NCBI GenBank assembly: GCA_022578605.1 | Contig: MU394149.1 | Span: 47,039-111,038, forward strand | Origin: Camillea tinctor | Lineage: Eukaryota; Ascomycota; Sordariomycetes; Xylariales; Xylariaceae | Direction: 5' to 3' | DNA: 64,000 nt | In this document: positions 45,930-58,537 of the stretch, piece by piece | Layout of the letters: every line of letters begins with the position of its first letter | How positions within the stretch are numbered: the first letter of the stretch is position 1 | Notes under the pieces: generated by a model | What the model saw: the letters and a program-made list of their open reading frames with translations, nothing else | The model's database searches: none | Told to the model about the DNA's origin: nothing | Program-made: the position numbers and the translations under genes

Positions 45930-48900
45930 ATGGTTTCTGTCCCCTCCGCTAGCCATAGTGGCAGCGGCGGAGGCATTAGCAGCGCCAATGCCAGCTCGCG
46001 AGCTTCCCCTGCCGTCAGCACCGTCAACGCTGCGAATAACGCATCCGCATCGTCGAACGGTACCAAGTCCAAAACCCAGGTCAACTCAAATGGCTACCAC
46101 CCAACGAATCCGCAAATCCCTCTCAGTTCGATGCGCAGTGCGCCACTAGACCTGAGGTCCGTCGAGCGAAGAGGTCAGCCTACTGCTGGCCGGGAACCCG
46201 TCAAGCGAAACCGCCCGTTTGGTCTCCAGGATGCTCCCACGTACCGCCCGAGCGAGGAGGAATGGAAGGACCCGTTTGAATACGTTCGAAAGATTACCCC
46301 CGAGGCGCGTCAGTACGGGATTTGCAAGATCATCCCGCCTGAATCGTGGAATCCCGAGTTCGCAATCGACACCGAGGTAAGTATCTGGATTATCGCGTGG
46401 CATCGTGGGACCAATTAGTTAGCGAGAGAGGAGGGGAGGGCGGCAGCTCGCGATCAGTCAATCAATTGTTCTCGATGAGAGCTGACTTTCCGGCTCTTCG
46501 GCTTTGCTCCCCTTGCTTCCCTCTGGGCGTTTACTAATTCTCTTTATGTAGAAGTTTCACTTTCGAACTCGAAAGCAAGAATTAAATTCAGTAGAAGGCA
46601 GTACGTAGTCTACCACGCTATACTCTGTACTCGGTACTCGGTATTCGGCACAGCCATCATTGACCAACTCCTACTAGGTACACGCGCGAACCTCAGCTAC
46701 CTCGACGCCCTTGCGAAATTCCACAAACAGCAAGGAACCAATCTCAACAGATTACCCTATGTTGATAAGAAACCCCTCGATCTCTACCGATTAAAGAAAG
46801 CTGTCGAGTCTCGTGGCGGATTTGAGAAGGTCTGCAAGACGAAGAAATGGGCTGAGATTGGAAGAGACTTGGGTTACAGCGGCAAGATTATGTCGTCGTT
46901 ATCGACGTCTCTCAAGAACTCGTACGATAGGTGGCTCAATCCATATGAGAACTACCTACGCCAAGCGAAGCCCGGAGTCTACCAACAGCTTGAATACGAA
47001 TATGGAGGACCGCTGACCCCTAGCCCGGCACCGAGCCCGCTCAAGCGCTCAAGCGTCAATACGCCGTCCAGTCTCCGAGGAGAATCGCCTGCTCGGCATG
47101 CTAGCGACGTGCTGCAAGCAAGCCTTAGTGCTCCCAAGCAGGAGAACGAGCGTGAGCTGAGCACGCCCGAGATACCTACAAGCAACCCCCAGCCTACGTC
47201 GGGGGGCTTTACAGCTATCAACGCAGGAGGGTTTACGGCAGTCAACGCTGGGTTTACCAGCATAAACCGGCCGACTCCGACGGATCCCAAGGGCTTCACC
47301 CCACCCCCCAAACATCACGGCAGCCCGCTTTCCTCAGCGAAAAACACACCAGATTTCCGACCTTCTGGGCTAGGCCCGGCCAACGCGCTGAAACGCCAGC
47401 TCAGCTGCGATAGTCTGGACTCGGCCAAAAAAGATGCTAGCACCGATAAAGATGATTCTGAAGGTGGCAGCAGGAGGAGTAAGAGGCTAAAGAAAGGTAT
47501 TGTTTTTTCCTTCTCTATTGTTTCGTTTGTTTGTTCTATTTTCCAACTACATCGGCCGATTTATCCCTGACCCGATTTTCTGCATTTATGTTATTATTCA
47601 ATTTCCCCTATTCTGTTTCTCTTATCCCTCTATTCTCTATGTACCTAACCTGCTTACCCAACCCCGCCGCGGTTTATTCCTTTTCGCCATTTTATTGATT
47701 TTTCTTTTCTTTTTCCTTGCACTTTTTCCTTTTTTTTCTCATAATGTCGTGAGGTCCCAACCTCGATTTCCCCATGTACCTGCACCGCAAAGGTGCACAT
47801 GCTTCTAGTATGGTGTGCTGTGCGACATTCAATGCAGGGATGCTTATGCACCCAAGTCATGCGGTCTGTCGTGCAAGTACCCTCTAGGGGTGGTCGGATG
47901 GCTGCTGGCTGTCTCTGCGTTCCTGATTGGCTCGATTGTTTCCGCGGCTAATGCATGCTGGCGTACAGAAACTGTCCCGACCGTTGCCGGATCCCATATG
48001 TCTCTATTTAGACCTTCGGCTCCTAGAATTCCCCGCGACGAGACTATTGTTCCAGGAGAGGTAAGTTGTTTAGTTTGTTCAAAACCCGCCCTTTGATCCA
48101 GCCCGCACGGCAGGATTGTTAATTGACTATGGATTTAGAAATGCGACACGTGCGGCAAGGGCGACAATGCCGGCTTTATCGCGGTGTGCGAGTCTTGCGA
48201 TCACGGATATCACGGCACCTGCTTGGATCCTCCTCTGAAAACGAAGCCCGATGGCGAATGGAACTGCCCTCGGTGTCTCGTCGGTGATGGGCAGTTCGGC
48301 TTCGAGGAGGGCGGCCTCTACTCGCTCAAACAGTTCCAGGAGAAGGCTGCCGATTTCAAGCAAGGGTATTTCGAGAATCGCATGCCTTACGATCCCGTCC
48401 TGAATTGTGCGAGGCCGGTCACCGAAGACGACGTCGAGCGAGAATTTTGGAAGCTTGTTGCTAGTATCGAGGAAACTGTGGAGGTGGAGTATGGAGCTGA
48501 TATCCACTGCACTACCCACGGCTCTGGCTTTCCTACTGCCGAACGGAATCCTTGCAACCCCTACTCTACGGATCCCTGGAACCTCAATGTCATGCCTCTT
48601 CATCCTGAAAGTCTCTTCCGTCATATCAAGACGGATATCTCCGGCATGACTGTACCGTGGGTGTATGTGGGCATGATATTCTCGACGTTTTGTTGGCACA
48701 ACGAAGATCATTTTGCCTACTCGATCAATTACCAGCATTTCGGGGCCACCAAGACCTGGTATGGTATACCTGCAGAGGATACTGACAAGTTTGAAAATGC
48801 TATGCGTGAAGCCGTACCCGAACTTTTTGAGACGCAACCCGACCTCCTGTTCCAGCTTGTTACCCTGCTTACGCCCGAACACCTGAAGAAGGCGGGTGTC

Positions 48901-51900
48901 AGGGTTTATGCCCTGGACCAGCGTGCCGGCCAGATGGTGATCACATTCCCTCAGGCTTACCATGCAGGATTTAACCATGGGTTCAATTTCAATGAGGCTG
49001 TTAATTTTGCACCGTCCGATTGGGAGCCCTATGGTCTGGCTGGAGTTGAGCGGTTACAACAATTTCGGCGACAGCCGTGCTTCTCGCATGACGAGCTCCT
49101 GTGGACAGCTGCCGAGGGACCGACGAGCGCGCTGACGATACAGACTGCCAAGTGGCTGGCACCGGCGCTCGAGAGGATACACAAACGGGAGCTGGAACAG
49201 CGAGAGGAGTTCATTACGAAGCATCTAGAGAACAACAGCCATTCTTGCGTACTGACTGCAGAATCTTCCGGATCTTGTTCCATCACTTTTGAGGTCCTGG
49301 ACGAGGATGTTCCCGAGGAAGAATACCAATGCGCCTATTGTAAATCTTTCGCGTATCTATCGAGGTTCAAATGCCTTCTCTCGGGCAAGATCCTGTGCCT
49401 CCTACATGCCGGAACCTACGCCTGTTGCGATCTGCCCGAACCGCGGCGCTATACCGGCGAACAACATGTCTTGTACTATCGTAAGACGAAGGAAGATCTT
49501 GATGAGACGTACCAGAAGGTCGCGGATAAGGCTAACCTGCCTGAGGCATGGGAGGCAAAGTACGAGAAGATGTTAGATGAGGAATCTAAGCCAGCGCTCA
49601 AGACGTTGCGAAATCTTCTCAATGAGGGTGAACGAATACCGTACGACCTCCCCTCCTTATCAACACTAAGGGAATTTGTTGACCGCTGCAACGAATGGGT
49701 CGAAGAGGCGACTAATTATACGGTGCGAAAACAGCAGAACCGCCGCAAGAACGACAAGGTCTGGCAGAGCGGGCTACGAAAATCCATCGGGAACGCTTTC
49801 CAGGAGCAGAAAGAACGCGAATTGCGCCGAGTCGGTAACATCTACCGCCTAATCGACGACGCCGAGCGTATAGGCTTTGATTGTCCCGAAATCCAGCAGC
49901 TGCAGGAGCGCGCCAACGCGATCCGGAGCTTCCAGAAGAATGCCCAACACGCGCTGGATCACATTCTTGGCCATAATATAGAATCAGTCGAAGAGCTTAT
50001 CGACGAGGGCCGCACCTTCAACATCGATATGCCTGAGCTCGACAAGCTCTCCGAGGTGCTGGAGCAGATGCGATGGAGCACAAAGGCGAGAGCGAATCGG
50101 ACAGCATTCATGACCCTGGGCGAGGTGCGCGAGATTCTTGAAGAGGGCAACCGATTGGAGATCCCGCCTTACAACGACCATATGAAATGGTACAATGATA
50201 AATATCAGGCGGGTCTACAATGGGAGGCCAAGGCGAAGGAGCTCATCAACGCCGAGATCATCCACTACCCGCAACTGGAGGCCTTATCGAACCAAGTGCA
50301 GGTCAATGCCCTCCCGGTGTCGGCTGATACCTTGGCGGCCGTTGACCAGATCCTGCACAAGCAACGGGAAGCCCATCGCCAGATTATCGATTTAACCGAA
50401 CGCTCTCGAAACCCGGACTACACGAAACGGCCGAAGTACACAGAAGTAGCCGAGATGATGAGAAAACTAGATGACCTCAACTCCAAGCCGACCGGCACGC
50501 TTGATCTCGAGAAGGAACAGAAGCGCCACGAGGATTGGATGCGAAAGGGGAAGAAGCTCTTCGGCAAGACAAATGCACCGCTGCACATTCTCAAGTCTCA
50601 CATGGATTACGTGCTCGACCGCAACCTCGACTGCTTCGACATTACTAGTGACAAGCCTCGATTGCCAGCCGAGCCTGCTTCTAGAGCAGCCAGTGAGGAG
50701 CGGGAAACCAAGGTATCGCGAACCTGGGATGACCCAAGCTTTAGGGAAGTGTTCTGTATCTGCCGTCGTATCGAGGCTGGCATGATGATTGAATGCGAAT
50801 TATGCCATGAATGGTATCATGGTAAATGTCTTAAGATCGCTCGAGGGAAGGTCAAAGAGGATGATAAGTATACCTGCCCTATTTGCGATTGGCGTGTCAA
50901 GATTCCCCGGGATGCGGCCCGACCTAAGCTTGAGGATCTTATGGCTTGGCAAGACGAAATCGCCAACTTGCCCTTCCAGCCCGAAGAAGAAGAAGTGCTT
51001 AAGAAGATCATCGACAACGCGCTGGAGTTCCGAAACCACATCGCCGCATTTTGTAACCCAGTGCTTGCGACTGCTTCCGAGGCCGATACCCAGCGGTTTT
51101 ACCTTCGTAAGATCGAGGGTGCTGAGATCCTCCTATCTTTCGAAACGAATTTTTTCAGACAGGAGCTGCACAAATGGAGCCCCGTCGCACCGGAGCCACC
51201 ACCTGTCTTAGATGTTTCAAGGAGCACGAGAAAGCCACGCCCTACGAAGTTGCAGAAGATGCTCGCCCAGTATGGCGTGGACGATCCTGATGACCTTCCT
51301 GATAATGTCAAGGGAAAGGCTAATAGTCTAAAGCGCAAGGCGTTGAATGCCGAAGCAGCAGCCGCCGCCGCTGCCGCCGCCGCTGCGGCAACGTCAAGTA
51401 CCGCGCTCATCCCACCGCACATGACCAGCCCGTCCACACATTCCTTCGGTACGGCCAACCACCCTTACCTGCGACATCCACAGCCGTCCACCTCAGCACT
51501 GGCGGGCGGCTCGCATGCGCACCCAGCTCAAGGCACCGACTCGCCAAGTTCTAGCCGACCGGGGTCCTCTTTACGCCCCGATTCGATGGACGTGGACGGT
51601 GGTTCAGGTTTGCACCCGGGCTTCTTCATGGCGAACGGTAGCAATGGCCAGGGCCCTCGCCTCACAGCAGATTCATCTTCCATATCTATAGAAGAGCGCC
51701 TCCTTCGTGGGCAGGACGATGGTCTGAATCTAAGCATTGCTGCTGACAAGGATAAGGCCCTTGAGATACTCAGCAAGAGTGAGACGGGCCGCCAGCGTGC
51801 TGAAGAGATCTTCGGTTCAGATGTGTGGGAATCGAGGCGGGATGGCACATTTAGGAGCCGATCCAATATTGGACAGGGTCAACAGGATGACGAGAAAGTT

Positions 51901-52053
51901 GTCGATAAGATGTTCCTAGATTTAACTAATGCGGATGATGACGAAGAGGTCAAGAAAGAGCGACAGCGAGACAGGGAGCAAATCGGTGTTACGGCTGAGA
52001 GCTTTGAGGCTGAACGAAATACCATGGATATGGAGGATTCAGACCAAGATTAA
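45930..52053 (+). CDS. KDM5: JARID1/KDM5 histone H3K4 demethylase
   Basis: Five exons: 45930-46376, 46552-46600, 46678-47496, 47969-48060 and 48139-52053, giving about 1773 residues, all phases consistent. Domains in order: JmjN (about 102-150), ARID (about 167-262), PHD1 (470-518, [20 protein letters not shown]), JmjC with Fe ligands His656/Glu658 (CWHNEDHF) and His744 (AYHAGFN), C5HC2 zinc finger from about 867 (CAYCKSF), PLU-1 helical region, and PHD2 (about 1341-1390, [21 protein letters not shown]). This is the full KDM5/Lid2/JARID1 layout: Fe(II)/2-oxoglutarate removal of methyl groups from H3K4. All metal ligands are intact. Intron 3 is long (472 bp). A poly-Ala tract lies near residue 1541. 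A Ser/Asn/Ala-rich N-terminus and an acidic C-terminus are disordered. Confidence 0.94.
51349..51390. repeat. GCN codon repeat (poly-Ala) in KDM5
   Basis: Repeated GCC/GCT/GCA codons encode 13 consecutive Ala after NAE, in the disordered region after PHD2. Confidence 0.85.
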
Positions 52054-52811
52054 GCTTTGAATAGGGTATGAAGGGGATTAATGAGTCGGCGTTTATGGCG
52101 AAACAGACATACTATACGAAGATGGTAAGGGGGGCATTGTGGGGCATACCTGCGGTTACAGGTAAAAGGCGCTGGTGCAACAGACCCGAGAGGGCACCTA
52201 GGCGTACGGATAGGGTCTAATTTCCGGAAGATGTAGGAGCATTTCGGGATTAGAGCCAATACTTTTATTGCATCGTCATCATCTTCATCATTGTTCAACA
52301 AGATATACAAAATTCGGCCGGTGGTGTGCAAGCTCAACTTGAGAAAATGGAAAAAGAATAAGAAAGAGAGTGCGCTTCTTTGATGTACAATTACGACTAA
52401 AAAAAGAACCCTCGGTTTTCGGACCAATATTATATTACGAGATAATCAACCTGAGGGTTTAGGTATTATGTTTCCTTTATAGGGGGTGGGCTGAAAGATA
52501 CTCGTGATACAGGTACAGACACAGAGGATGTATTGCATTAGATAGGCGCGTTTGCACTATATCGGTTTGTCGACCAAAGAGCAATAAAATGTATATGGAA
52601 AAAGCGATTTGTGTTAGATATTGAACTTGTTTTTTGTGATCAAGTAGTCTTATGTTTACAGGATAGAACAACGGCTATAAGGATTGGGGGTGGTCGTTGA
52701 TCCCGTTTCCTTAAAACGGTGTATGCTTCAAAGCTTGACAAATGTTCTATCTGACAACCAACCAATCAACGACTCAATCTATTGCACCTGACCTAGACAT
52801 CTCTCCCGGGA
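52054..52811. other. Convergent 3' spacer, KDM5 and HNH nuclease
   Basis: 758 bp between facing stop codons. No repeat or gene recognised. Confidence 0.6.
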
Positions 52812-53701
52812 TCAGCAAGTGTTCAACATGCTTGTCAGGGCAGTCTTTTCGGCGCTCGTGATGGTGAGATCGTAGTAGGACTTGACGGCGACCCAGCTTT
52901 TGGCGTAGACGCAGTAGAAGCTACTCAGGGGCGGCTTCCAGGCATCGGGGCTCTTATCGCTCTTGGCTTGGTTCACGTTGTCGGTAACCGCCCACAGCTG
53001 GGGTCGCACGAGGTCGTTGGCGAAGGCCTGGCGCTGAGCTGTTGTCCATCCGGAGGCCCCGGACTGTGATACGTAGTGAGCATGGCGAGTTCACGTCTTT
53101 CCATTACGCGTTCCCGTGCTTGGAGGGCGACTCAAAATCAAGGGACAAAAGTAAGAAACTACTTACCACCCAAGCGTTTTTCAGCGGCACCATGTGGTCA
53201 ATGTCCACATCTGAGGGCGCCGTCCAAGTGGCGCCGTCATAAGGGCTTTTCCACGAGCCGGCCGTGGGGTAGCAGTCCGAGCCGACAGTGACGCCCGTGC
53301 CATCGCGCTTGAGCACTGACTCACGCGTGGAACAGCCCCCACTCTCGATCCAGTGCTGGTGGGGAGTCAGTAATTGTCATATTGATTAAACGACTTCCAG
53401 AATCACTCACTGGAAACAAATCGCGGTCGTACGTGCCGTCGTCGCTGTAGGCCTTCACTGTGAGGGAAGCAAGCTGCGACTTGGCGCTCGAGGTGGAGGG
53501 AATGCCCGTCTAGGAGAGAAGGCAAAGACAGTTAGAGATAAGTAAAAGGAGGTCGTAAAAAGGGGACAGGGGTATTATACGCACCGGGCTTGGCTCTGGA
53601 GAACGCTCTACCACAGCGTTGGGTTCAAGTCCAAGGGTAGGAGCGGCGTATGCGACGGCGGCGGCAGACAGAAGCCCACCGAGAGTGAGGGTGAATCTCA
53701 T
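52812..53701 (-). CDS. Secreted HNH nuclease-like protein (DUF1524/GmrSD C-terminal type)
   Basis: Four exons: 53585-53701, 53411-53509, 53167-53355 and 52812-53063, all phase 0, giving 218 residues. The frame is open to 53716 but the first ATG is 53701, which begins a signal peptide (MRFTLTLGGLLSAAAVAYA). A short pro-like segment follows. The core contains YDRDLFPHW, CSTRESVLKRDG and the His-Me-finger motif DIDHMVPLKNAW (residues 123-134), then WTTAQRQAFANDL, NQAKSDKSPDAW and a last helix ending in Cys. This is the layout of small secreted HNH proteins common in fungi and actinobacteria, related to the C-terminal domain of GmrSD enzymes. Extracellular DNA degradation is the likely role, by inference. 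The catalytic His126 is present. Confidence 0.88.
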
Positions 53702-54865
53702 AGCGTAGTTTGACAAGTACCGACTTTGAGTTGAGTGGAGTTATAAAATACTACTCCGTATTAAGCTATGTGATGCGATTCCAAGGGAGAGCTGCCGTAC
53801 ACAAGAGTTTAGGGGCTATGGTCCGAGGCTCACGATAATACCTACGACATGATGATGAGAAGATGTGCTTGTCTTATTTATATACATTTAGTCGAGCACT
53901 CTCCGATATCAACTATTATCGTTATCTTTTTCTGCCATTGGGATCTGCAGTCTTGCGCTTGATCCCACGTTCTTCTTTTACTGGTATTTGTATATCTGTA
54001 TGGCTCGTTCCTAGGTCTGGGGGAGCAGAGGGGGGGGGGGGGGAGGTACCAGACATGATCACCTTCTCCGACCAAGCTTATCACGATGGAGGGTGGATGG
54101 AGATCTACCTGCATTAGCATATATACCTACGTGGAAGAAGAGGGCTATAGATCATGTCCGTATGCAAGAATTCGTGAGCTAGGATACCAAGTTTTGGGGG
54201 AAGAGTAGACGATGGTCGAGATAAGGCAGCCAGACAGATACACGGACGAGTGCACCTGGGTCGTGTTCGAAGAGCAGACAGGTATCATTATTTCTAAGTT
54301 CTCTAGGTTAGGTTAGATGCTTTTAGACGGAAGAAGCTTCTATGTAAGGGCACACATGCAGACGGAGTATGATTCTTGGCATAAGTTGAGTCAACCTAGT
54401 AGTGTAGATTATATAGGTAGTCACACTTGATATGTATGTAGACGATCCGGCAGCCCCCGGAAACACCCAAGACATGGACTAGCAAGAACCTTGGCGGACA
54501 CAATCGACTTTCCTATTCAAGGGTCTAAGACCGCCTGGCAAAGCATGTGATCAACAGGGGACGGCCACTAAAAAGAAAAAGAAAAAGTGGTGGTACTTAT
54601 CGTCAAAATCTTTTCGTGATTACTCTATACCGCATTGTTGCAGTTCAATGACTTTGATTATCGTGAAGTCAAACCACACGGCGCATTAGCAATATCAGCT
54701 CCATCTTCAGCCCCCTCGATTCGTGATTGGTGGCATAACGTTTCCTGCCCCCTCCTTTTTGGCTATCGGGTAGTAATAGATACAGATCTACCCCGGGTAA
54801 CAAGCTATATCCCACGACGAGAAGCCTCTCTAACCTAGTCTAAGCGTATAGTTAGAGCAGTCGTG
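53702..54865. other. Intergenic 1.2 kb, nothing recognised
   Basis: Divergent spacer between the nuclease and aminotransferase genes, so both promoters lie within it. A G-run occurs at about 54029-54044. No gene or repeat recognised. Confidence 0.55.
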
Positions 54866-56810
54866 ATGTTATCATCGAGAGGAGCTAAGTGGGCTAAGAT
54901 AAAATTCGCCCATGGAGAACGGGATGTCTATCACCATATCAAAAACCCGAAGGGGGTCGTGAGCTTTGCCAATGCCGAAAATGTAAATCAGAAAGAGCCG
55001 AGGAAGCAATACCACCACCACCATTAGAGGCATTGCCAATTCAATGGTTTCCAATAGATAGCTGCTAATGAGGGTAATAGTGGCTTGTGCACGAGGACAT
55101 ATCCCATTTCGTCAACACACATGTAAGCGAGAACTTCCACTGTAACGACTCTGGTAATGTACACATGTGTAGGTTACTTACCTGGGTTACCTACATGCTG
55201 ATGTTACTGTGTGGTGTTTAGAGTGACTTTGACAAGGATTGCTGTTCCTATGGCGAAGGCTTCACGGGCACGGTGCGTCTACGTACCGCTATGGCGAACC
55301 ACTTGAATGCGCATTTCAAGCCCGCGCAGAAGATCGACCCCGAGGAAATCACCTTCGCTGCCGGTGTAACCGATCTGAATGAAGTTTGCGCCTTGATTAC
55401 CTGCGACCCTGAACAAAATGAGTCCATAATGCTCGGGGGGCCCATCTACGGCTCATTCTCCAAAGACCTGACACAACGCACCGGGTGAGCATCTAAAACC
55501 GTAGAAATTGGCAGACTATTTAGTTTTAACCACCACGAGTCCTGAAGAGTCGAGCTCGAATACATATCTATGGGCGACGTGGACCAATTCTCTCCGGCTT
55601 GTATCGCGGCTTTTGACGATGGGTTCGAGGCCGCAAAGGCGCGAGGGGTCAACATCAGGGCGTTAATTATATGCAACCCACACAATCCCCTAGGTATTAC
55701 TGATTAGCCACGTTATTGTTGTTTCCCCCTTATTATTTCCCCCTCAAATTGTCTCGTGGCAAGTAATATCTTGGACGGTAGGTTTAATTCATAAATTTTA
55801 TACTAGGGCAATGCTATCCTCGCGAAACACTCGAAGGGCTGTTGCGCCTCTGTGCCGCGAAGGGAATACATCTCATCAGCGATGAGATATACGGGCTTTC
55901 GACATACGAAAGGCACGACCGGCCGTCTGAGAAGTTCACTTCAGTACGGGCGATTGATCCTACGGGGATAATAGACCCTGCCCAGGTCCATGTCTTATAC
56001 GGCATGTCGAAAGTGGGTGTCTCTTGTTACATCGCTGGTTAACACGTCTGAAATCTTTATTAACCTGGGAATTTATCTGTTCAGGATTTCGCTGCGAGCG
56101 GGATGCGTCTGGGCTGCGTGATCTCCCAGAACCTCGAGTTCACAAACGCAACCCGTGCCACTTGGTAAACCACCCCGTATAAGCACCCCGCCCGGGAAGA
56201 ATAGTCCTTATTGACTTGATATTCTACGATTTCGTCACTAGCCGCTTTTCATCTCCTTCTCTCTTCTCCATGGAATTGGCTGCGCGCCTGCTAGAAGATC
56301 AGGGATTTCTGGCAAAGTTCCTGCAAAAGTCGGACCGTCTGCTGCTGCAGAATCGATTATTAGCCGAAGACCTCCTCGAGCAGGCAGGTATTGACTACCA
56401 CAAGCCAGGGTATGGAGTTGTAAATTCGTAAATATCTAACCAGAAAGTTAATGGATTGTATCTGATGACCTTTCCAGGAATGCCGGTTTCTTTATATGGC
56501 TTGACTTGAGTGCTCATCTTCCCATTGCAAAGACGAACGGTGATGTTTGGGCCGCGGAGAGGCTTTTGACGGAGCTGTTCGAAAAGGCAGGTGTAATCAT
56601 GTCGCCAGGGGAGCCATATCATGCCCCGACCCCGGGAAAGTTTCGTTTAATATTTTCTGTTGACGAGGAGACTCTAAGAGAAGGTGTAAGAAGGTAAGCA
56701 CTCACCGACTGCGTCCGCAAGATGAGTATTTATATCCCTACTTCTCCCAGGTCTGAAATTTATGCTGACTGGAATTAAATAGGATGGTTCAGACCTTGGA
56801 CGAGATGTAG
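54866..56810 (+). CDS. PLP-dependent aminotransferase, ACC-synthase-like
   Basis: Nine exons: 54866-54982, 55081-55122, 55222-55484, 55548-55693, 55807-56012, 56085-56164, 56242-56409, 56478-56693 and 56783-56810, giving 421 residues; all junction phases agree. Fold type I class I/II motifs appear in order: NPKGVVSFANAEN, LVHEDISHFV, YGEGFTGTVRLR, GGPIYG, CNPHNPLGQCYPRE, SDEIYGLS, then the PLP-Schiff-base Lys258 (LYGMSK|DFAASGMRLGC) exactly at the exon 5/6 border, and FRLIFSVDEETLREGVRR. The layout is that of fungal 1-aminocyclopropane-1-carboxylate synthase-like proteins, many of which act in secondary metabolism rather than making ethylene precursor. Exon 2 (42 nt) and exon 9 (28 nt) are very small. 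Residue 40 is Trp where relatives usually have Ser. Confidence 0.88.
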
Positions 56811-57197
56811 TCGTAAATGGGCTACTAGAAGGGGGTAATGTAGAACCATATAAGCTATAACTATATATACCACGTCAAGCTATTCAGTCAGCTGTTGCAG
56901 CTAAGAAAGCATGAGAAATATAATTTGTATGCATGATCGTGATTCCTTCCCCTCTGTTAAGATAAGTTTCTACATATTAAAACCGATTCGTAGTCGGAGC
57001 TGATAACCAAAATGCTAAAATCAACGTATATTAAGATGGGAAGCTATGCGATGACTGTAGTTAATGACTCAATACGGGAACGCGAACACCCCCTTGCTCT
57101 TATTCATAACTTGACATGGATGTCTGGCGAGCACCGTTGTGCGGGTCCGGCTGCTTTTAGATAAAGGGGCAAGAAAATTGGCCTTGAAGCCACCTAA
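56811..57197. other. Convergent 3' spacer, aminotransferase and 2EXR gene
   Basis: 387 bp between facing stop codons, AT-leaning; nothing recognised. Confidence 0.6.
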
Positions 57198-58187
57198 TCA
57201 AACAGAACCGTTACCCTGTGCATCGTAGGCTTCCCACTCCCATGGAGCCGTGTGGTGTTTCGGGGCAAGGAGATAGATGATCTGTTTCTCTGGATCTGGA
57301 TCTTGGGTGACTCTGAGTTGCGATAACTGTAACTTCTCAACATCTATCGCAATTTGTACCCTTGGCGAACCGACCCCGAACACATCTTCATGGACAGCAC
57401 GCCCATACGGTAGCTTTTCACATAGCTGGATATCTGCCCAAGTGACATTCTGTGATGCAACTAGCCATATACTGCGATACATAGGATGGATACTGTGACG
57501 CACCGTGTAGATTTTCTCTACTTGTAACCCATCATTGTTCTGGGTAAGCGGGAGGGCATTCCTGAGTGCCCTTATAGGACCCTTCACTCCGGGATGGTTA
57601 ACCTGCCACGAAATGTTTCGATGGCTCATTGAAGTAGCCTCAATGTAGGTGTATGGGCCGCAATAATCCACCACGAGCACATTTTTGATCTTGGCGTACT
57701 GCCCATAAAGTGTCGGGTTGTATCTTATCGGACTGTGAACATCCTTCCATGCTGGGAAGTACACTAAATCATCGTCCGAGATCATAAAATTGCAATTCCA
57801 CGTATAGAGCCTTGTGCTTATAGGATGTTGTATAGTGTACAAGGGCTGGTTACTGGGGGTGGCAAAGCGCACTCCGAAGTGAATATTGTACCGCTTGATG
57901 ACTAGCTTTCGTGTGATTGAATTCACGAAAAACACCTCTGGGATTTGTCGATAGAGGACTCCATTTATATAAGTGAACGGTCCTAACTTGGGTTTCCCGC
58001 GGTGAAGGTCATTAGCAATGGAAACCACCCGTGGCTCCTTCATGGCACACTCCCAGACTATAAGCTGCAATTCCATTGGGAGTTTCGGGAAAAATGGAAA
58101 GCAGTTCTCGTTCTCGCCTTTCTTCGTGACTTGAGACAAACCGGAACTTGCTCCAGGCTTGCAGGCATGTTTCGCCTGTACTGACAT
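57198..58187 (-). CDS. 2EXR domain-containing protein
   Basis: One exon of 329 residues, ATG at 58187. After a basic N-terminus comes FPFFPKLPMELQLIVWECAMKEPRVVSI (about residues 30-57), the hallmark of the fungal 2EXR domain, in which a conserved LP-E-x-R/Q-x-I-W helix resembles an F-box. The rest is mixed alpha/beta with several NP/Y motifs and no catalytic signature. The family is greatly expanded in filamentous ascomycetes and its function is unknown; ubiquitin-ligase adaptor roles are only guessed from the F-box likeness. No signal peptide or membrane helix. Last gene before the repeat block. Confidence 0.85.
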   Translation of the reverse strand: MSVQAKHACKPGASSGLSQVTKKGENENCFPFFPKLPMELQLIVWECAMKEPRVVSIANDLHRGKPKLGPFTYINGVLYRQIPEVFFVNSITRKLVIKRYNIHFGVRFATPSNQPLYTIQHPISTRLYTWNCNFMISDDDLVYFPAWKDVHSPIRYNPTLYGQYAKIKNVLVVDYCGPYTYIEATSMSHRNISWQVNHPGVKGPIRALRNALPLTQNNDGLQVEKIYTVRHSIHPMYRSIWLVASQNVTWADIQLCEKLPYGRAVHEDVFGVGSPRVQIAIDVEKLQLSQLRVTQDPDPEKQIIYLLAPKHHTAPWEWEAYDAQGNGSV

Positions 58188-58505
58188 GGTCGTGCACCTT
58201 TGCGAAGGCGTTAGGGCGAGGCAGATGTCGTATATAGCTCAGACCCTTTGGCTAGGTTGGTGTCAAATACAGCTTCTGTGTCTATCTAGTCGAGGTAACT
58301 GGAGAAAGTGGTGGTTATATGGTAGGAAGGGAGGTAGAAGAGTCACTGCCCTGGGATCTGTCAAGGTATAAATAGTAAAGTGAAGAAAAAGGCAAGTGTG
58401 GGTCAATGCCTGGGTAGTGAACAAAGGTTAAGATACGATTGGAAACATGATCCGTATAAAAAAGAAAAACACAATGATGAATGGTGATAATCAATATTTA
58501 CGGTG

Positions 58506-58537
58506 CTACAGGCTACAGGCTACAGGCTACAGGCTAC
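58506..58537. repeat. Tandem CTACAGG repeat
   Basis: Four exact CTACAGG copies plus a partial CTAC, in the upstream spacer of the 2EXR gene. Confidence 0.9.

Noticed and set aside
48127..48978. 283-codon minus-strand open frame
   Set aside because: Antisense of the KDM5 PHD1 and JmjC exons, which are unmistakable on the plus strand.
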